From positions 79,603 to 143,602 of the forward strand of contig JBGAUE010000009.1 of the NCBI GenBank assembly GCA_044228795.1: a DNA stretch of 64,000 nucleotides, in the 5' to 3' direction. The notes beneath the pieces were generated by a model. That model worked only from the letters and a program-made list of their open reading frames with translations. It did no database searches and was not told where the DNA came from. A program made the position numbers and the translations under genes. Shown here piece after piece: positions 51,471 through 60,680 of the stretch. How positions within the stretch are numbered: the first letter of the stretch is position 1; every line of letters starts with the position of its first letter. This DNA is from M0108 sp044228795. Its GTDB lineage: Bacteria; Pseudomonadota; Gammaproteobacteria; Chromatiales; Chromatiaceae.

Positions 51471-52381
51471 GGGCCCGTCTCACCGAGCCCCTCAGGCCGC
51501 GCATGACCAACCAGATGCAGGCTGCCGAGCCGCTGGCCCATCCGCAACGGGGCTCCGGGCTTCAGGTTCGCATCCCATTCCACTGCCCCGGGGGGGAAGA
51601 GGAGGATAACCGTGGAGCCCATGTTGAAACGGCCCATCTCTGCACCCGGTTCCAGGTTCACCGCCGGGCCCTCGTCGTAACGGCGTCGGGGAGGGGCGCC
51701 GCGGTTGGGAGTCACCTCACCGGCCCAGACCGTCTCCATGCCGCCGACGAAAATGGCGCCGACCAGGATGAGGGCAAAGGGCCCGCCCTCGCCCTCGAAT
51801 AGGCAGATGACCCGTTCGTTGCGGGCAAAGAGGCGCGGCACCAGGCTGGCAGTGGCACGATTGACGCTGAAGAGGCGCCCGGGGACATGGATCATCTCCC
51901 GCAGCCGTCCCGCCGCCGGCATATGGACCCGGTGATAATCGCGGGGAGACAGATAAATGGTCGCGAAGCTGCCGCCCAAGAAACATCTTGCCCAGTCGGG
52001 GTCAGCCACCAGGCCCTCCAAGGCATAATCCAGGCCCTTGGCCTGGAAGAGGTGGCCATTCTTGATGGCGCCAAACTGGCTCAGGCCGCCATCTGCGGGG
52101 CAGGCCAGGTCATGGAGTCCCTGGGGTCGTGGGCGCGCCTCTGGCCTCAGGGCGCGCGTGAAGAAGGCGTTGAAGCTGGGATAGGCCGCTAGGTTTGGCT
52201 CCAGGGCTTCGGTCATATCGACCTGGAAGTGGCGGACGAAGGCCCGGATCAGGGACGCGCTCAGGGGTCGCCACTGAATGCGGGTCAAGCGATACATGAG
52301 GGCCGAAAGCAGGTGCTGAGGTAGCAGGTACTGCAAGCCCACGAAGAGCCGATCAGACCAGGTGGGCGATAAGTCATTCAT
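51467..52381 (-). CDS. psd: Phosphatidylserine decarboxylase
   Basis: 304 residues, inner membrane. It converts phosphatidylserine to phosphatidylethanolamine with a pyruvoyl group made by self-cleavage. The cleavage site is present as MGST (usual LGST) in GRFNMGSTVILLFPPG; upstream are YLSPRDYHRVHMPAAG and VNRATASLVPRLFARNERV. The Leu-to-Met change at the site does not affect the cleaved Gly-Ser bond. The start is the ATG at 52381, overlapping the end of the next gene upstream by eight bases. Confidence 0.95.
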   Translation of the reverse strand: MNDLSPTWSDRLFVGLQYLLPQHLLSALMYRLTRIQWRPLSASLIRAFVRHFQVDMTEALEPNLAAYPSFNAFFTRALRPEARPRPQGLHDLACPADGGLSQFGAIKNGHLFQAKGLDYALEGLVADPDWARCFLGGSFATIYLSPRDYHRVHMPAAGRLREMIHVPGRLFSVNRATASLVPRLFARNERVICLFEGEGGPFALILVGAIFVGGMETVWAGEVTPNRGAPPRRRYDEGPAVNLEPGAEMGRFNMGSTVILLFPPGAVEWDANLKPGAPLRMGQRLGSLHLVGHARPEGLGETGP

Positions 52382-53036
52382 GGGAAACTTTCTCCAAGGC
52401 ATCCAGGGGCCAGGTGGTCAGGAGGGTTACGTCAGCGGCCACTGCCGAAGCGGTCTGGCTGGCAGGGAAGAAGGCCAGGAGCCTGGAGTTCGGGGCAATA
52501 AGATACAGGGTCGCGCGGCTATCCCGTTCCGGATGGGTCGGTTCGCCGAGTAACTTGGCCAGTTGTCCCAGATCCCCCGCCTCGCCGGATACTAGGCGCA
52601 GGGCGGGCGACAGGCGACCGAAATCCCGCGCCAGATCGGCAGCTGGGTCGAGGGTGGCGAGGACGAGCCAGGGCCGCGGGTGCGGTTCGGCGTCAGTCCC
52701 CAGGCGGTTGTAGACGTCCAACAGGCGCTGAATGGCCAATTGGCCTCGGGCCTGGGCCAGGTCCCCGAAAGCGAGCAGGGTCCAGTGGTCAACAAGCTGG
52801 TCTCGGCCAAAGGGTTGCCCCTCTCCGTCCACCAGGGCAAAGGCGGGTAGAGGCAAGGCGGGTGCCAGAAGCACGCCCTCGATGGTTGGGGGTTGGCCAA
52901 AACGCCTTTGGTTGCCCCACTGGTAGCCCAGGATGAAGAGCCCGATGGCGCAGGCCATGAGCAGGAGGCGGACCAGGGCCCCGCGCGGGCCGCGCTGCCT
53001 CCTTGGCACTTGGGTTTGGGTTACGGATTCAGGCAT
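52374..53036 (-). CDS. SCO-like thioredoxin-fold membrane protein lacking copper ligands
   Basis: About 220 residues. A basic N-terminus and one membrane segment (LVRLLLMACAIGLFILGYQW) are followed by a thioredoxin-fold region reading TIEGVLLAPALPLPAFALVDGEGQPFGRDQLVDHWTLLAFG, which resembles the start of SCO/SenC domains. The CxxxC copper motif is absent: the segment where it would be has no Cys. The product may be a degenerate SCO protein or a structural partner. Start taken at ATG 53036; ATG 53084 is possible. Confidence 0.6.
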   Translation of the reverse strand: MPESVTQTQVPRRQRGPRGALVRLLLMACAIGLFILGYQWGNQRRFGQPPTIEGVLLAPALPLPAFALVDGEGQPFGRDQLVDHWTLLAFGDLAQARGQLAIQRLLDVYNRLGTDAEPHPRPWLVLATLDPAADLARDFGRLSPALRLVSGEAGDLGQLAKLLGEPTHPERDSRATLYLIAPNSRLLAFFPASQTASAVAADVTLLTTWPLDALEKVSHE

Positions 53037-53163
53037 GGCGGGAGGAGGGCATCCTGGGGGTGATGGGCATGGGAAAGACGGCAATAGGACCGGCTAGTGA
53101 CAAGCTGGCAAAATACTAACTCAATATGGGTTCGGCCAGGCGTTTGGCCGCCATTCGGGGGCT

Positions 53164-53601
53164 ATGATGAGCGATAAAAAAATGGCTAGGACGGATGAGG
53201 AATGGCGGGCCCGCATGAGTCCGGACCAATATCGGATATGCCGCGAAAAGGGCACCGAGCGGGCCTTTACCGGCCAGTATTACGCCCATAAGGCCGCCGG
53301 CATCTACCGCTGCGCGGGCTGTGGTGCCTCTCTGTTCGACGCTCGGCACAAGTATGACTCAGGTAGCGGTTGGCCGAGCTTCTGGCAACCCCTGACCAAT
53401 GCCCCGGTGGCCAGCGAGCGGGATCTGAGCCTGGGCATGGTGCGGGTCGAGGTTCATTGCGACCACTGTGGCTCTCACCTGGGCCATGTCTTCGAGGACG
53501 GGCCAGAACCCACGGGTCTGCGTTACTGCATCAATTCCGCATCCCTGGATTTCGAACCGTCTGGCGACTTGGCCGACAAACTCCCGGGTAACCACTCTTG
53601 A
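53164..53601 (+). CDS. msrB: Peptide methionine-R-sulfoxide reductase
   Basis: 145 residues. It repairs the R form of methionine sulfoxide. Zinc is held by two CxxC pairs (CAGC near residue 50, CDHC near 99); SGSGWPSFW and the catalytic Cys in LRYCINSASLDF are present. Psd and the SCO-like gene lie on the opposite strand. The stop overlaps the proposed TTG start of lnt. Confidence 0.95.
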   Translation: MMSDKKMARTDEEWRARMSPDQYRICREKGTERAFTGQYYAHKAAGIYRCAGCGASLFDARHKYDSGSGWPSFWQPLTNAPVASERDLSLGMVRVEVHCDHCGSHLGHVFEDGPEPTGLRYCINSASLDFEPSGDLADKLPGNHS

Positions 53602-55190
53602 ATCCTACCCCGTTCGCGGCCCCCGATGCCATGCCTCTCCGTGCCGCCCTAGCCGCCCTCTTGGCCGCTGGGGCCGGTGCCTTGGCGGTACTGGCCTTCC
53701 CGCCCTTTGGGCTCTCCACGGTGCTGGTGGTTGCCCTGGCGCTTCTTTATGGGCTGCTGGCGGGCCGACGGCCGCTTGAGGGTTTCCTAATCGGCTGGGC
53801 CTTTGGTATCGGCATGCTGGGTTTTGGTATCTTCTGGATCCGCATCAGTCTTAACGAATTTGGCAATATGGGGACCTTGCTGGCCCATGCCCTGACCCTG
53901 CTCTTTATCCTGACCATGGCCCTTTACCATGGCCTTCTTGGTGGCCTGACGGCCTGGCTGTCTCGCCCGCGCCGAATCCCAACCGGGACCCAGGCCGACC
54001 CGCAACTGCAGGCTCTACCCGCAGCCCGCGATTGGGTCGGTCCCCTTCTGGCCTTTCCAGCCCTCTGGGTCTTACTGGAGTGGCTGCGGGGCTGGTTGCT
54101 GACCGGGTTTCCCTGGCTCAACGCCGGCGACTCCCAGATTGATGGCCTCCTGGCGGGCTTTGTACCCCTCGTCGGTGTCTATGGCGTCAGCCTGCTGATC
54201 CCCCTGTCCGCCGGCCTCCTGTGGAGTCTTGCGGCCTGGCGGGGCCGCGGCCGCCTGGGCGCGGTCTCAGCGCTCACCCTCATCTGGCTCACCGGGCTGG
54301 GTTTGGCGCGCCTGGAATGGACCCAACCCGAGGGCGAGCCTATCCGCGCCGCCGTGCTCCAGGCCAACATTCCCCAGTCCCTCAAATGGAACCAGGAGTC
54401 CCTCTTTCCCACCCTGCGCGCCTATGTGGAACTGACCCGCGAGGCCTTCGGCAACGATGTCATCGTTTGGCCGGAGACGGCCATCCCGGAATTTCTCGAC
54501 CGGGTGCGCAAGCCCCTCCTGGAGCCCCTATCCGAGGAGGCACGAGAGGAGGGGGCCCAACTCGTCATCGGCCTGCCGGTGCTGGATTACGAACAGCATA
54601 CCTATTTCAACAGCCTCATCAGCCTGGGCAAGGGCGATGAGGACCTTTACAAGAAGCGCCACCTGGTTCCCTTCGGCGAGTTCATGCCGCTGCGCTCGGT
54701 CTTGGGGCCCCTGGCCCGGGCCTTCGAGGTCCCCATGTCGGACTTCAGTTCTGGCATGGCCGAGCGGCCCCTGCTCCAGGTCGGTCCCCATGCTGTCGGG
54801 GTCTCCATCTGCTACGAGGATGCCTTTGCCGCCGAGGTAGTCCAGGCCCTGCCGGAGGCGGCCTACCTGATTAATGTTAGTAACGACGCCTGGTTTGGCG
54901 ATTCCCTGGCGCCTCATCAGCACCTGGGCATCGCCCGCATGCGGGCTCTGGAGAATGGCCGCCCTTTGCTACGCGCCACCAATACCGGCATTTCCGCCAT
55001 CATCGATCACCGGGGTCAAATCCAGGGCCGGGTTCCTACCTTCGAGCGTGGCTTCATCAGTGCCGAGATTCAGCCTCGCATCGGGCTGACGCCCTTCGCT
55101 CGCGTGGGCAATGGTCTGGCCATCGGTCTGGCCTGGGCCCTGTTGGGATTGGCCCTGATCCTCATTTTACCGACCAGGAGCCGGCCTTGA
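53598..55190 (+). CDS. lnt: Apolipoprotein N-acyltransferase
   Basis: About 530 residues, inner membrane, last step of lipoprotein maturation. Six or seven N-terminal membrane helices precede a nitrilase-like domain with the triad Glu (VWPETAIPEF), Lys (LYKKRHLVPFGEF) and Cys (GVSICYEDAF). The TTG at 53598 overlaps the msrB stop; an ATG at 53631 is an equally good start and would shorten the protein by 11 residues. Confidence 0.94.
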   Translation: MNPTPFAAPDAMPLRAALAALLAAGAGALAVLAFPPFGLSTVLVVALALLYGLLAGRRPLEGFLIGWAFGIGMLGFGIFWIRISLNEFGNMGTLLAHALTLLFILTMALYHGLLGGLTAWLSRPRRIPTGTQADPQLQALPAARDWVGPLLAFPALWVLLEWLRGWLLTGFPWLNAGDSQIDGLLAGFVPLVGVYGVSLLIPLSAGLLWSLAAWRGRGRLGAVSALTLIWLTGLGLARLEWTQPEGEPIRAAVLQANIPQSLKWNQESLFPTLRAYVELTREAFGNDVIVWPETAIPEFLDRVRKPLLEPLSEEAREEGAQLVIGLPVLDYEQHTYFNSLISLGKGDEDLYKKRHLVPFGEFMPLRSVLGPLARAFEVPMSDFSSGMAERPLLQVGPHAVGVSICYEDAFAAEVVQALPEAAYLINVSNDAWFGDSLAPHQHLGIARMRALENGRPLLRATNTGISAIIDHRGQIQGRVPTFERGFISAEIQPRIGLTPFARVGNGLAIGLAWALLGLALILILPTRSRP

Positions 55191-55212
55191 CCTTTTGGCG
55201 GAGACCAGCGAC

Positions 55213-55725
55213 ATGAGCATCCTGATCCGGTTTTTTGTGGAACTCTGCCTGCTGCGCCGAGGCCCCCAGGACTTGCCAGGCTCCAGCGCCTTGCTGGGTT
55301 TGGCCCTGGTGGTCCATCTGGTCTCCGCCGTGCTAATCGGCCTGGCCGCGGGTCTTACGGCCCCGGTCTCCATCGGCCAGGGGCTGGCGGATGCCCTCCT
55401 GACCTTAGGACTGCTGGTTCTGGCCTTGCGAGTCATGGATCGCCAACCCCGGTTTTTGCAGCTTGCCACGGCTCTCTTTGGCGCCGGCGCCCTGCTGGGT
55501 CTCCTGGCTCTGGTCCCCCTGGGCCTGGTGGCGGGCGCCGAATCCCGGGGGGAGACCTCGCTGGCGGGGTTGCCGCTCCTCGTCCTGCTCTTCTGGAGCT
55601 TGCTGGTGACGGGACATATCCTGCGCCACGGCTTCGACCTGCGCCTCGGTCAGGGCCTCCTGATCGCGGTGGCCTACAATCTTCTAGCCTCGGCCCTCGT
55701 CAACGGGCTCTTTCCGGGATCCTGA
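55213..55725 (+). CDS. Hypothetical membrane protein
   Basis: 170 residues from the ATG at 55213 with GGAG upstream. Four or five membrane helices cover nearly all of it (LALVVHLVSAVLIGLAAGL, ALLTLGLLVLALRVMD, LGLLALVPLGLVAGA, LLVLLFWSLLVTGHIL, LIAVAYNLLASALVNGLF). The layout recalls the Yip1-like family, but no motif proves it. It lies between lnt and mpl, one base before mpl, so it is part of a cell-envelope operon. Confidence 0.7.
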   Translation: MSILIRFFVELCLLRRGPQDLPGSSALLGLALVVHLVSAVLIGLAAGLTAPVSIGQGLADALLTLGLLVLALRVMDRQPRFLQLATALFGAGALLGLLALVPLGLVAGAESRGETSLAGLPLLVLLFWSLLVTGHILRHGFDLRLGQGLLIAVAYNLLASALVNGLFPGS

Positions 55726-55726
55726 T

Positions 55727-57097
55727 ATGCATCTGCACATCCTTGGTATCTGCGGCACCTTCATGGGCGGCATCGCCCTCCTGGCGCGCGCCCTCGGTCA
55801 TCGCGTTACGGGTTCCGACGCCAACGTCTATCCCCCTATGAGTAACCAACTGGAGGCGGCGGGCATAGGTCTGTTGGAGGGCTATGCCGCCAGCCATCTC
55901 GATCCGGCTCCGGATCTGGTGGTGGTGGGGAATGCCATGAAACGCGGTCTGCCGGTGGTCGAGTATATGCTCGATCAGGACCTGCCCTATGTCTCGGGGC
56001 CGGAATGGCTCAAGGTTAATCTGCTGCGGGACCGTTGGGTCCTGGCGGTGGCCGGGACTCACGGCAAGACCACCGCCTCCAGCATGTTGGCCTGGGTTCT
56101 GGATTACGCCGGGCTCAACCCCGGTTTTCTCATCGGCGGCGTGCCCCGGGATTTCGGCCTCTCCGCCCGCATAGGCGCGGCCCCCTTCTTCGTGGTGGAG
56201 GCGGACGAGTACGACACCGCCTTTTTTGATAAGCGCTCCAAGTTCGTCCACTACCTGCCGCGGACCCTGATCCTCAACAATCTGGAATTCGATCACGCCG
56301 ACATTTTCGACGACCTGGCCATGATCCAGCGCCAGTTTCACCATCTGGTCCGCATCGTGCCGGGCAGTGGTCTCATCATCCACCCTCAGGGGTCGGCGGC
56401 TCTGGATCAGGTTCTGGCCATGGGCTGCTGGACACCCCGGGAGGCCGTGGGGGAGGGCGGCGACTGGTCGGAGACCTTGCTGGCATTGGATGGTTCCCGT
56501 TTCAGGGTACTCCACAAAGGTCGCGATAGGGGCGAGGTTTGTTGGAGTCAGACTGGCCACCACAATGTAGCCAACGCCCTGGCTGTCCTCGCCGCCGCCC
56601 GCCATGCCGGGGTGCCCCTGGAGCTAGGGCTTGAGGCCCTGAATCGCTTCCAGGGCGTCAAGCGCCGTATGGAACTGCGCGGCATGTCGCGGGGTATCCC
56701 GGTCTATGACGACTTTGCCCATCACCCCACCGCCATCGCCACCACCCTGGAGGGCCTGCGCCGCCATGCCGAGGCGGGGCGGGTGGGGGGGCGCATCCTT
56801 GCCGTCTTGGAACCGCGCTCCAACACCATGCGCCTCGGCGTTCATAATGCCACCCTGGCCGCCTCACTGGAGGCTGCCGACCAGGTTTTTGTCTTCGCCC
56901 CGCCCGATCTCGGCTGGGACGCCGGCCCCGTTTTCGCCCCCCTGGGGACGCGGGCGGCAATTTACTCGAAGATTGAGGACATCGTCACCGCGATTGCCCA
57001 CCAAGGCCGAGCCGGGGACCAGGTGCTGGTCATGAGCAATGGCGGCTTCCAGGGCATCCATGAGCGACTGTTGACGGCCCTCGATGCCCGGCACTGA
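55727..57097 (+). CDS. mpl: Murein tripeptide ligase
   Basis: 456 residues. It attaches the recycled tripeptide L-Ala-gamma-D-Glu-mDAP to UDP-MurNAc in peptidoglycan recycling. It starts MHLHILGICGTFMGGIALLARALGH, as Mpl does, has the ATP loop AVAGTHGKTTASSMLAW, FVVEADEYDTAFFD and the C-terminal YDDFAHHPTAI; these separate it from MurC. ATG starts one base after the upstream gene's stop. Confidence 0.96.
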   Translation: MHLHILGICGTFMGGIALLARALGHRVTGSDANVYPPMSNQLEAAGIGLLEGYAASHLDPAPDLVVVGNAMKRGLPVVEYMLDQDLPYVSGPEWLKVNLLRDRWVLAVAGTHGKTTASSMLAWVLDYAGLNPGFLIGGVPRDFGLSARIGAAPFFVVEADEYDTAFFDKRSKFVHYLPRTLILNNLEFDHADIFDDLAMIQRQFHHLVRIVPGSGLIIHPQGSAALDQVLAMGCWTPREAVGEGGDWSETLLALDGSRFRVLHKGRDRGEVCWSQTGHHNVANALAVLAAARHAGVPLELGLEALNRFQGVKRRMELRGMSRGIPVYDDFAHHPTAIATTLEGLRRHAEAGRVGGRILAVLEPRSNTMRLGVHNATLAASLEAADQVFVFAPPDLGWDAGPVFAPLGTRAAIYSKIEDIVTAIAHQGRAGDQVLVMSNGGFQGIHERLLTALDARH

Positions 57098-57635
57098 CTC
57101 AGGCCAATCCAGGCCCAGATCCCCAAGCCCCGCGCGTTGGTGGCGTTGGCTGGTCAATATCAGCCTGGTTTTTTTGGTCCTGGGCGGGGTGCAGTGGTGG
57201 CAGGCCAGGCCCTTGGCCAAGGGGGAGGCGCCGCTTCTCGTTGGCCTGGATACGACCGGGGCCTGGGTGGATCTGCGGAACTTAAGGGGTGAGCCGGTCC
57301 TGGTGCACTTTTGGGCGAGTTGGTGTCCGGTCTGTCGGGCCATGGATGGCTTCGTCGATGCCATTGCCCGTGATCATCCGGTGCTCACCGTCGCCCTGCA
57401 ATCCGGGGCGGCGGGCGAGATTTTGTCCTACCTCCAGGCAGCGGACCTGGATTTTCCGGTGGTGCCAGATCCTGATGGAGAAATCGCCCGCCGTTGGGGG
57501 GTGGCCGGGGTGCCGACGAGCTTTGTCATCGATCCCAAGGGTCGTATTGCCTCCGCCACCGTCGGCCTGAGTACGGAGCCGGGGCTCAGGCTGAGGCTCT
57601 GGGCGGCCAAGGGTGAGGAAACCCCGCCCCGGTGA
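57084..57635 (+). CDS. Membrane-anchored thioredoxin-like protein
   Basis: 183 residues. An N-terminal anchor (WWRWLVNISLVFLVLGGVQWW) and a periplasmic thioredoxin domain with the redox motif CPVC in VHFWASWCPVCRAMDGF, and the cis-Pro loop VPTSFVIDPKGRI. It resembles ScsD/ResA-type reductases that keep particular periplasmic thiols reduced, for example in cytochrome maturation or copper resistance. It overlaps mpl by 14 bases. Confidence 0.88.
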   Translation: MPGTDSGQSRPRSPSPARWWRWLVNISLVFLVLGGVQWWQARPLAKGEAPLLVGLDTTGAWVDLRNLRGEPVLVHFWASWCPVCRAMDGFVDAIARDHPVLTVALQSGAAGEILSYLQAADLDFPVVPDPDGEIARRWGVAGVPTSFVIDPKGRIASATVGLSTEPGLRLRLWAAKGEETPPR

Positions 57636-57696
57636 GTCGGGGCGACCTTGGTCCCGGTCACCTGCGAGGGGTCCACTCTCCAGCCGGTGACTCGCC

Positions 57697-59682
57697 TTAA
57701 TCCATCCCTTCCAGGAGCCAGGGGCCATCCCCCGCGGGTCGTTCCGGGTTCAAAGGCACGAAGTCTGGCGCGGCGGTGCGCAAGGCCGTGGTGGTGTCCT
57801 TCTCGGTCGCGGGCATGGCCAGCAGGTTGAGGATCAGGCGCTTCTGTTGGGAAGTGACATTCCCGATCCACAGGGGCTGGCGCCCGTCGATGAGATAGGG
57901 CGTGGCCCAGAGCCTCAGCACCAGGCGGCGGTCTTCGCCCTCAGGCTTGACCAGGCCCAGATCCTCGTAATGGCCGTCATGGACGTGAGGTATGAGGGGC
58001 AGTTCCATCAGAGGCAAGGAGGGTGAAAGGAGCCGGAGGGCATTCTCGAAGGACAGGGTTTCGGCGGCTTGCCAGCCCTGGGCCACCAGCGCCTTGGAAA
58101 GGACCTGGGGATCACCGGCGTACTGCAGGTTCATGGGCTCGCCATTGGTACCTCTAATGTCCTCCCGCCACTGAGGTAACTCAAGCCAGTCCTGAGCCCG
58201 CCACTGGGCCTCGGAGAGGGCGATGATTTCCCGCTTGGGCTGATAGAGGGCCAGGTCGGAGGCATGAAAACTCAGGCTGGCCACGCCATAAGCTAAGATC
58301 AGGGCGGCACTGGACAGGGCGGCCAGTCCATGCCATGAGGGTGCTGGCCGGGTGTGGCGGCGAAAGGAAAGCCCTAGAGCGGCGACCCAGGCGAGGCCCA
58401 GGGCCAGGCCGCCGATGACATCAGTGAGCCAGTGGGCGCCCAAATAAAGACGCGCGATACCCACCGCCGTTGCCAGCATGGCTGCAAGGGCGTAGGGAAG
58501 CCAGCGCCACGCCTGGGGCATGGCGCCCGCCCCGGCCAGACAGACCGCGAGAAAGCCGTAGGTGACGGTAGCGCGGAGCATGTGGCTGCTCGGAAAGGCC
58601 CAGGGAGAGAGCCCTTCAAGACCGATATCCGGGCGCGGTACCTGAAGCAGCCACTTGAGTAGGGGCGCGGCCAGGAGGCCGAAGGCGAGGGCGGCGATCC
58701 AGTAGCCGGCCTGGCGCCTATGGCCCTGGGCCAATAGCCAGATCAGGACGGCAATCCCGAGGGTCAGGATCACCGTCAGGTCTCCCAGGCGGCTGGCGGC
58801 GGCCATGAGGTGATTGGCGCCGGGCGTATGCAGACTCAGCGCCAAGTTCAGCACCATCTGGTTGAGTCGCAGGTCCGGGGCCTCGGCAATGGCCAGGCCC
58901 ATCATGAGTGCGAAGGCCAGGGCCCCCATCAGCAGGAGCCCGGCCAGACTGGTCAGGGCGCGGGCGTCAGGGTGATGGGGATCGGCCAGGGCGCGGGCGA
59001 TCTCGCCGAGGCGGGGATGGACGTCGGCCCAGCTCAACAGGGCCTGGACCCAGCGCCCGGCCCGGGGGCTATAGAGGAGAAAGAGGCGATGCACGCCCCA
59101 GAAGACGAACCACAGCGTCAGGATCAGGGTCAGGGCCAGGATTCCCAGCCGCGCCGTGGCCTCCGCCGCCAGTTCCAGCGAGGCGCCCAGGACGATGCCG
59201 GGCACGATGTAGGCCGGTGCCCAGGCGACGGCGGAGAGCACGTTGGCGGCCAGGAAGCGTTTGGGGTCCATGCCCATCATGCCCGCTACCACCGGAATCA
59301 CCGCCCGCACCGGTCCCACGAAACGGCCGAAGGCTACGCTCTTACCGCCGTACTGTTCGAAGAAGCGTTCACCCCGGGACAGACTATCCGGGTAGCGGGA
59401 AAAGGGCCAGATCAGGCGCAGCCGTTCCCGGTAATGATGCCCAAGCCAATAGCTGAGGCCGTCACCTACGATGGCCCCACCCACGGCCCAGGCCATCACC
59501 GGCCAGAAACTCAGCACCCCGGCGGCAATCGGTGGCCCGGCGCCAACCATCATCACCGCCCCGGGGACTAGCATGCCGATCAACGCCAGCGATTCGGTCA
59601 TGGCCACCAGGAAGATGATGAGATAGGCCCAATGGGGATTAGCCGCAATCCAGGCCAGCATCTCCTGAACCAACTCGGTCAT
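57697..59682 (-). CDS. DedA-PAP2-LssY fusion membrane protein
   Basis: 661 residues in three parts. Residues 1-200: DedA family (NPHWAYLIIFLVAMTESLALIGMLVPG, FGRFVGPVRAVIPVVAGMMGM), lipid flippase-type proteins. Residues 240-470: PAP2 phosphatase with KWLLQVPRPD, PSSHMLRATV and LYLGAHWLTDVIGGLALG, an undecaprenyl-diphosphate or lipid phosphatase site complete in its His/Asp/Arg. Residues 480-661: an LssY-type C-terminal domain. The combination suggests a protein that both moves and dephosphorylates a lipid carrier. The start is the ATG at 59682 with GAGGGG upstream. An inverted repeat at 59699-59739 lies in its promoter area. Confidence 0.88.
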   Translation of the reverse strand: MTELVQEMLAWIAANPHWAYLIIFLVAMTESLALIGMLVPGAVMMVGAGPPIAAGVLSFWPVMAWAVGGAIVGDGLSYWLGHHYRERLRLIWPFSRYPDSLSRGERFFEQYGGKSVAFGRFVGPVRAVIPVVAGMMGMDPKRFLAANVLSAVAWAPAYIVPGIVLGASLELAAEATARLGILALTLILTLWFVFWGVHRLFLLYSPRAGRWVQALLSWADVHPRLGEIARALADPHHPDARALTSLAGLLLMGALAFALMMGLAIAEAPDLRLNQMVLNLALSLHTPGANHLMAAASRLGDLTVILTLGIAVLIWLLAQGHRRQAGYWIAALAFGLLAAPLLKWLLQVPRPDIGLEGLSPWAFPSSHMLRATVTYGFLAVCLAGAGAMPQAWRWLPYALAAMLATAVGIARLYLGAHWLTDVIGGLALGLAWVAALGLSFRRHTRPAPSWHGLAALSSAALILAYGVASLSFHASDLALYQPKREIIALSEAQWRAQDWLELPQWREDIRGTNGEPMNLQYAGDPQVLSKALVAQGWQAAETLSFENALRLLSPSLPLMELPLIPHVHDGHYEDLGLVKPEGEDRRLVLRLWATPYLIDGRQPLWIGNVTSQQKRLILNLLAMPATEKDTTTALRTAAPDFVPLNPERPAGDGPWLLEGMD

Positions 59683-59698
59683 CAATGATCCCCTCTGT

Positions 59699-59739
59699 AT
59701 CTTTGGCCAACCCAGGCCATGGTGCTGGCCGCCAAAGAT
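59699..59739. repeat. Inverted repeat upstream of the DedA-PAP2 gene
   Basis: ATCTTTGGC (59699-59707) and GCCAAAGAT (59731-59739) are perfect 9-base arms with a 23-base spacer, directly ahead of the DedA-PAP2 start. It may be an operator or a leader stem. The rest of the roughly 300-base gap to trpG shows no gene. Confidence 0.5.
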
Positions 59740-59983
59740 CCGGCCGTTGCGATGGAGCTATCATGACCCCGAGGATTTATGGAAATCAACTGGCGTGAGC
59801 CTGGTGCAGGGCATCGCTACCGATATCATTGAGGTTCCTTGAGCACCAAAACTGCGAGAGAATGTCTCCCTAGGCTGCTGGGGTGACTTCGCGGCATCGG
59901 TAGGCGATCAATCCGGGGTGCCCTGGGGATACCTAAGGCTGGACCAAAATGCGTTATATTATTATCAACAGGATACATGCTTC

Positions 59984-60565
59984 ATGTTGTTGATGATCGA
60001 CAACTATGATTCCTTTACCTACAACCTGGTCCAGTATCTTGGAGAACTGGGGGTCGAGGTGCGGGTTTTTCGTAACGACGAGATCGACCTGGCGGGCGTG
60101 GTGGCCTTGGGACCGGAGCGCATCGTAGTCTCTCCGGGTCCCTGCACACCCCTGGAGGCGGGCATATCGGTGCCACTGATCCGCGAGTTCGCCGGCCGGG
60201 TGCCCATCTTGGGTGTTTGCCTGGGCCATCAGTCCATCGGCCATGCCTTTGGGGGCCAGGTGGTCAAGGCGCGCCAAGTTATGCACGGAAAGACCTCCCC
60301 CATATATCATGCTGATACGGGGGTATTTTCTGGCCTTGACCGGCCCTTCCAGGCTACGCGCTATCATTCCCTGGTGGTGGAGGCCGCGACCTTGCCGGCT
60401 TGCCTGGAGGTGACGGCCTGGACCCGCACCCCGGAGGGTGAGCGCGACGAAATCATGGGACTGCGCCATCGTGAACTGCCGGTGCAGGGTGTGCAGTTCC
60501 ATCCGGAATCCATTTTGACTCGGCAGGGCCATGAACTGCTGCGCAATTTTCTCGAAGATCGGTAA
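59984..60565 (+). CDS. trpG: Anthranilate synthase glutamine amidotransferase (component II)
   Basis: 193 residues from the ATG at 59984. The start MLLMIDNYDSFTYNLVQYLGELG is typical; the nucleophile Cys is in GVCLGHQSIGHAFGG and the His/Glu pair in VQFHPESILT. It provides ammonia to component I for anthranilate, and may also serve PabB in folate synthesis. trpE is not in the window. trpD and trpC follow on the same strand, giving the trpGDC order common in gammaproteobacteria and pseudomonads. Confidence 0.95.
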   Translation: MLLMIDNYDSFTYNLVQYLGELGVEVRVFRNDEIDLAGVVALGPERIVVSPGPCTPLEAGISVPLIREFAGRVPILGVCLGHQSIGHAFGGQVVKARQVMHGKTSPIYHADTGVFSGLDRPFQATRYHSLVVEAATLPACLEVTAWTRTPEGERDEIMGLRHRELPVQGVQFHPESILTRQGHELLRNFLEDR

Positions 60566-60680
60566 TCCCGGTGGGCGCCTCGCCATCCCCACAGACCCCT
60601 GGTCTTCGATTTAAGCCTGCCAGGACGGTCCGTGAAGGTGTTTGGCGACTGTTAGCGACAACTTTTGGAGGATGACAGCC

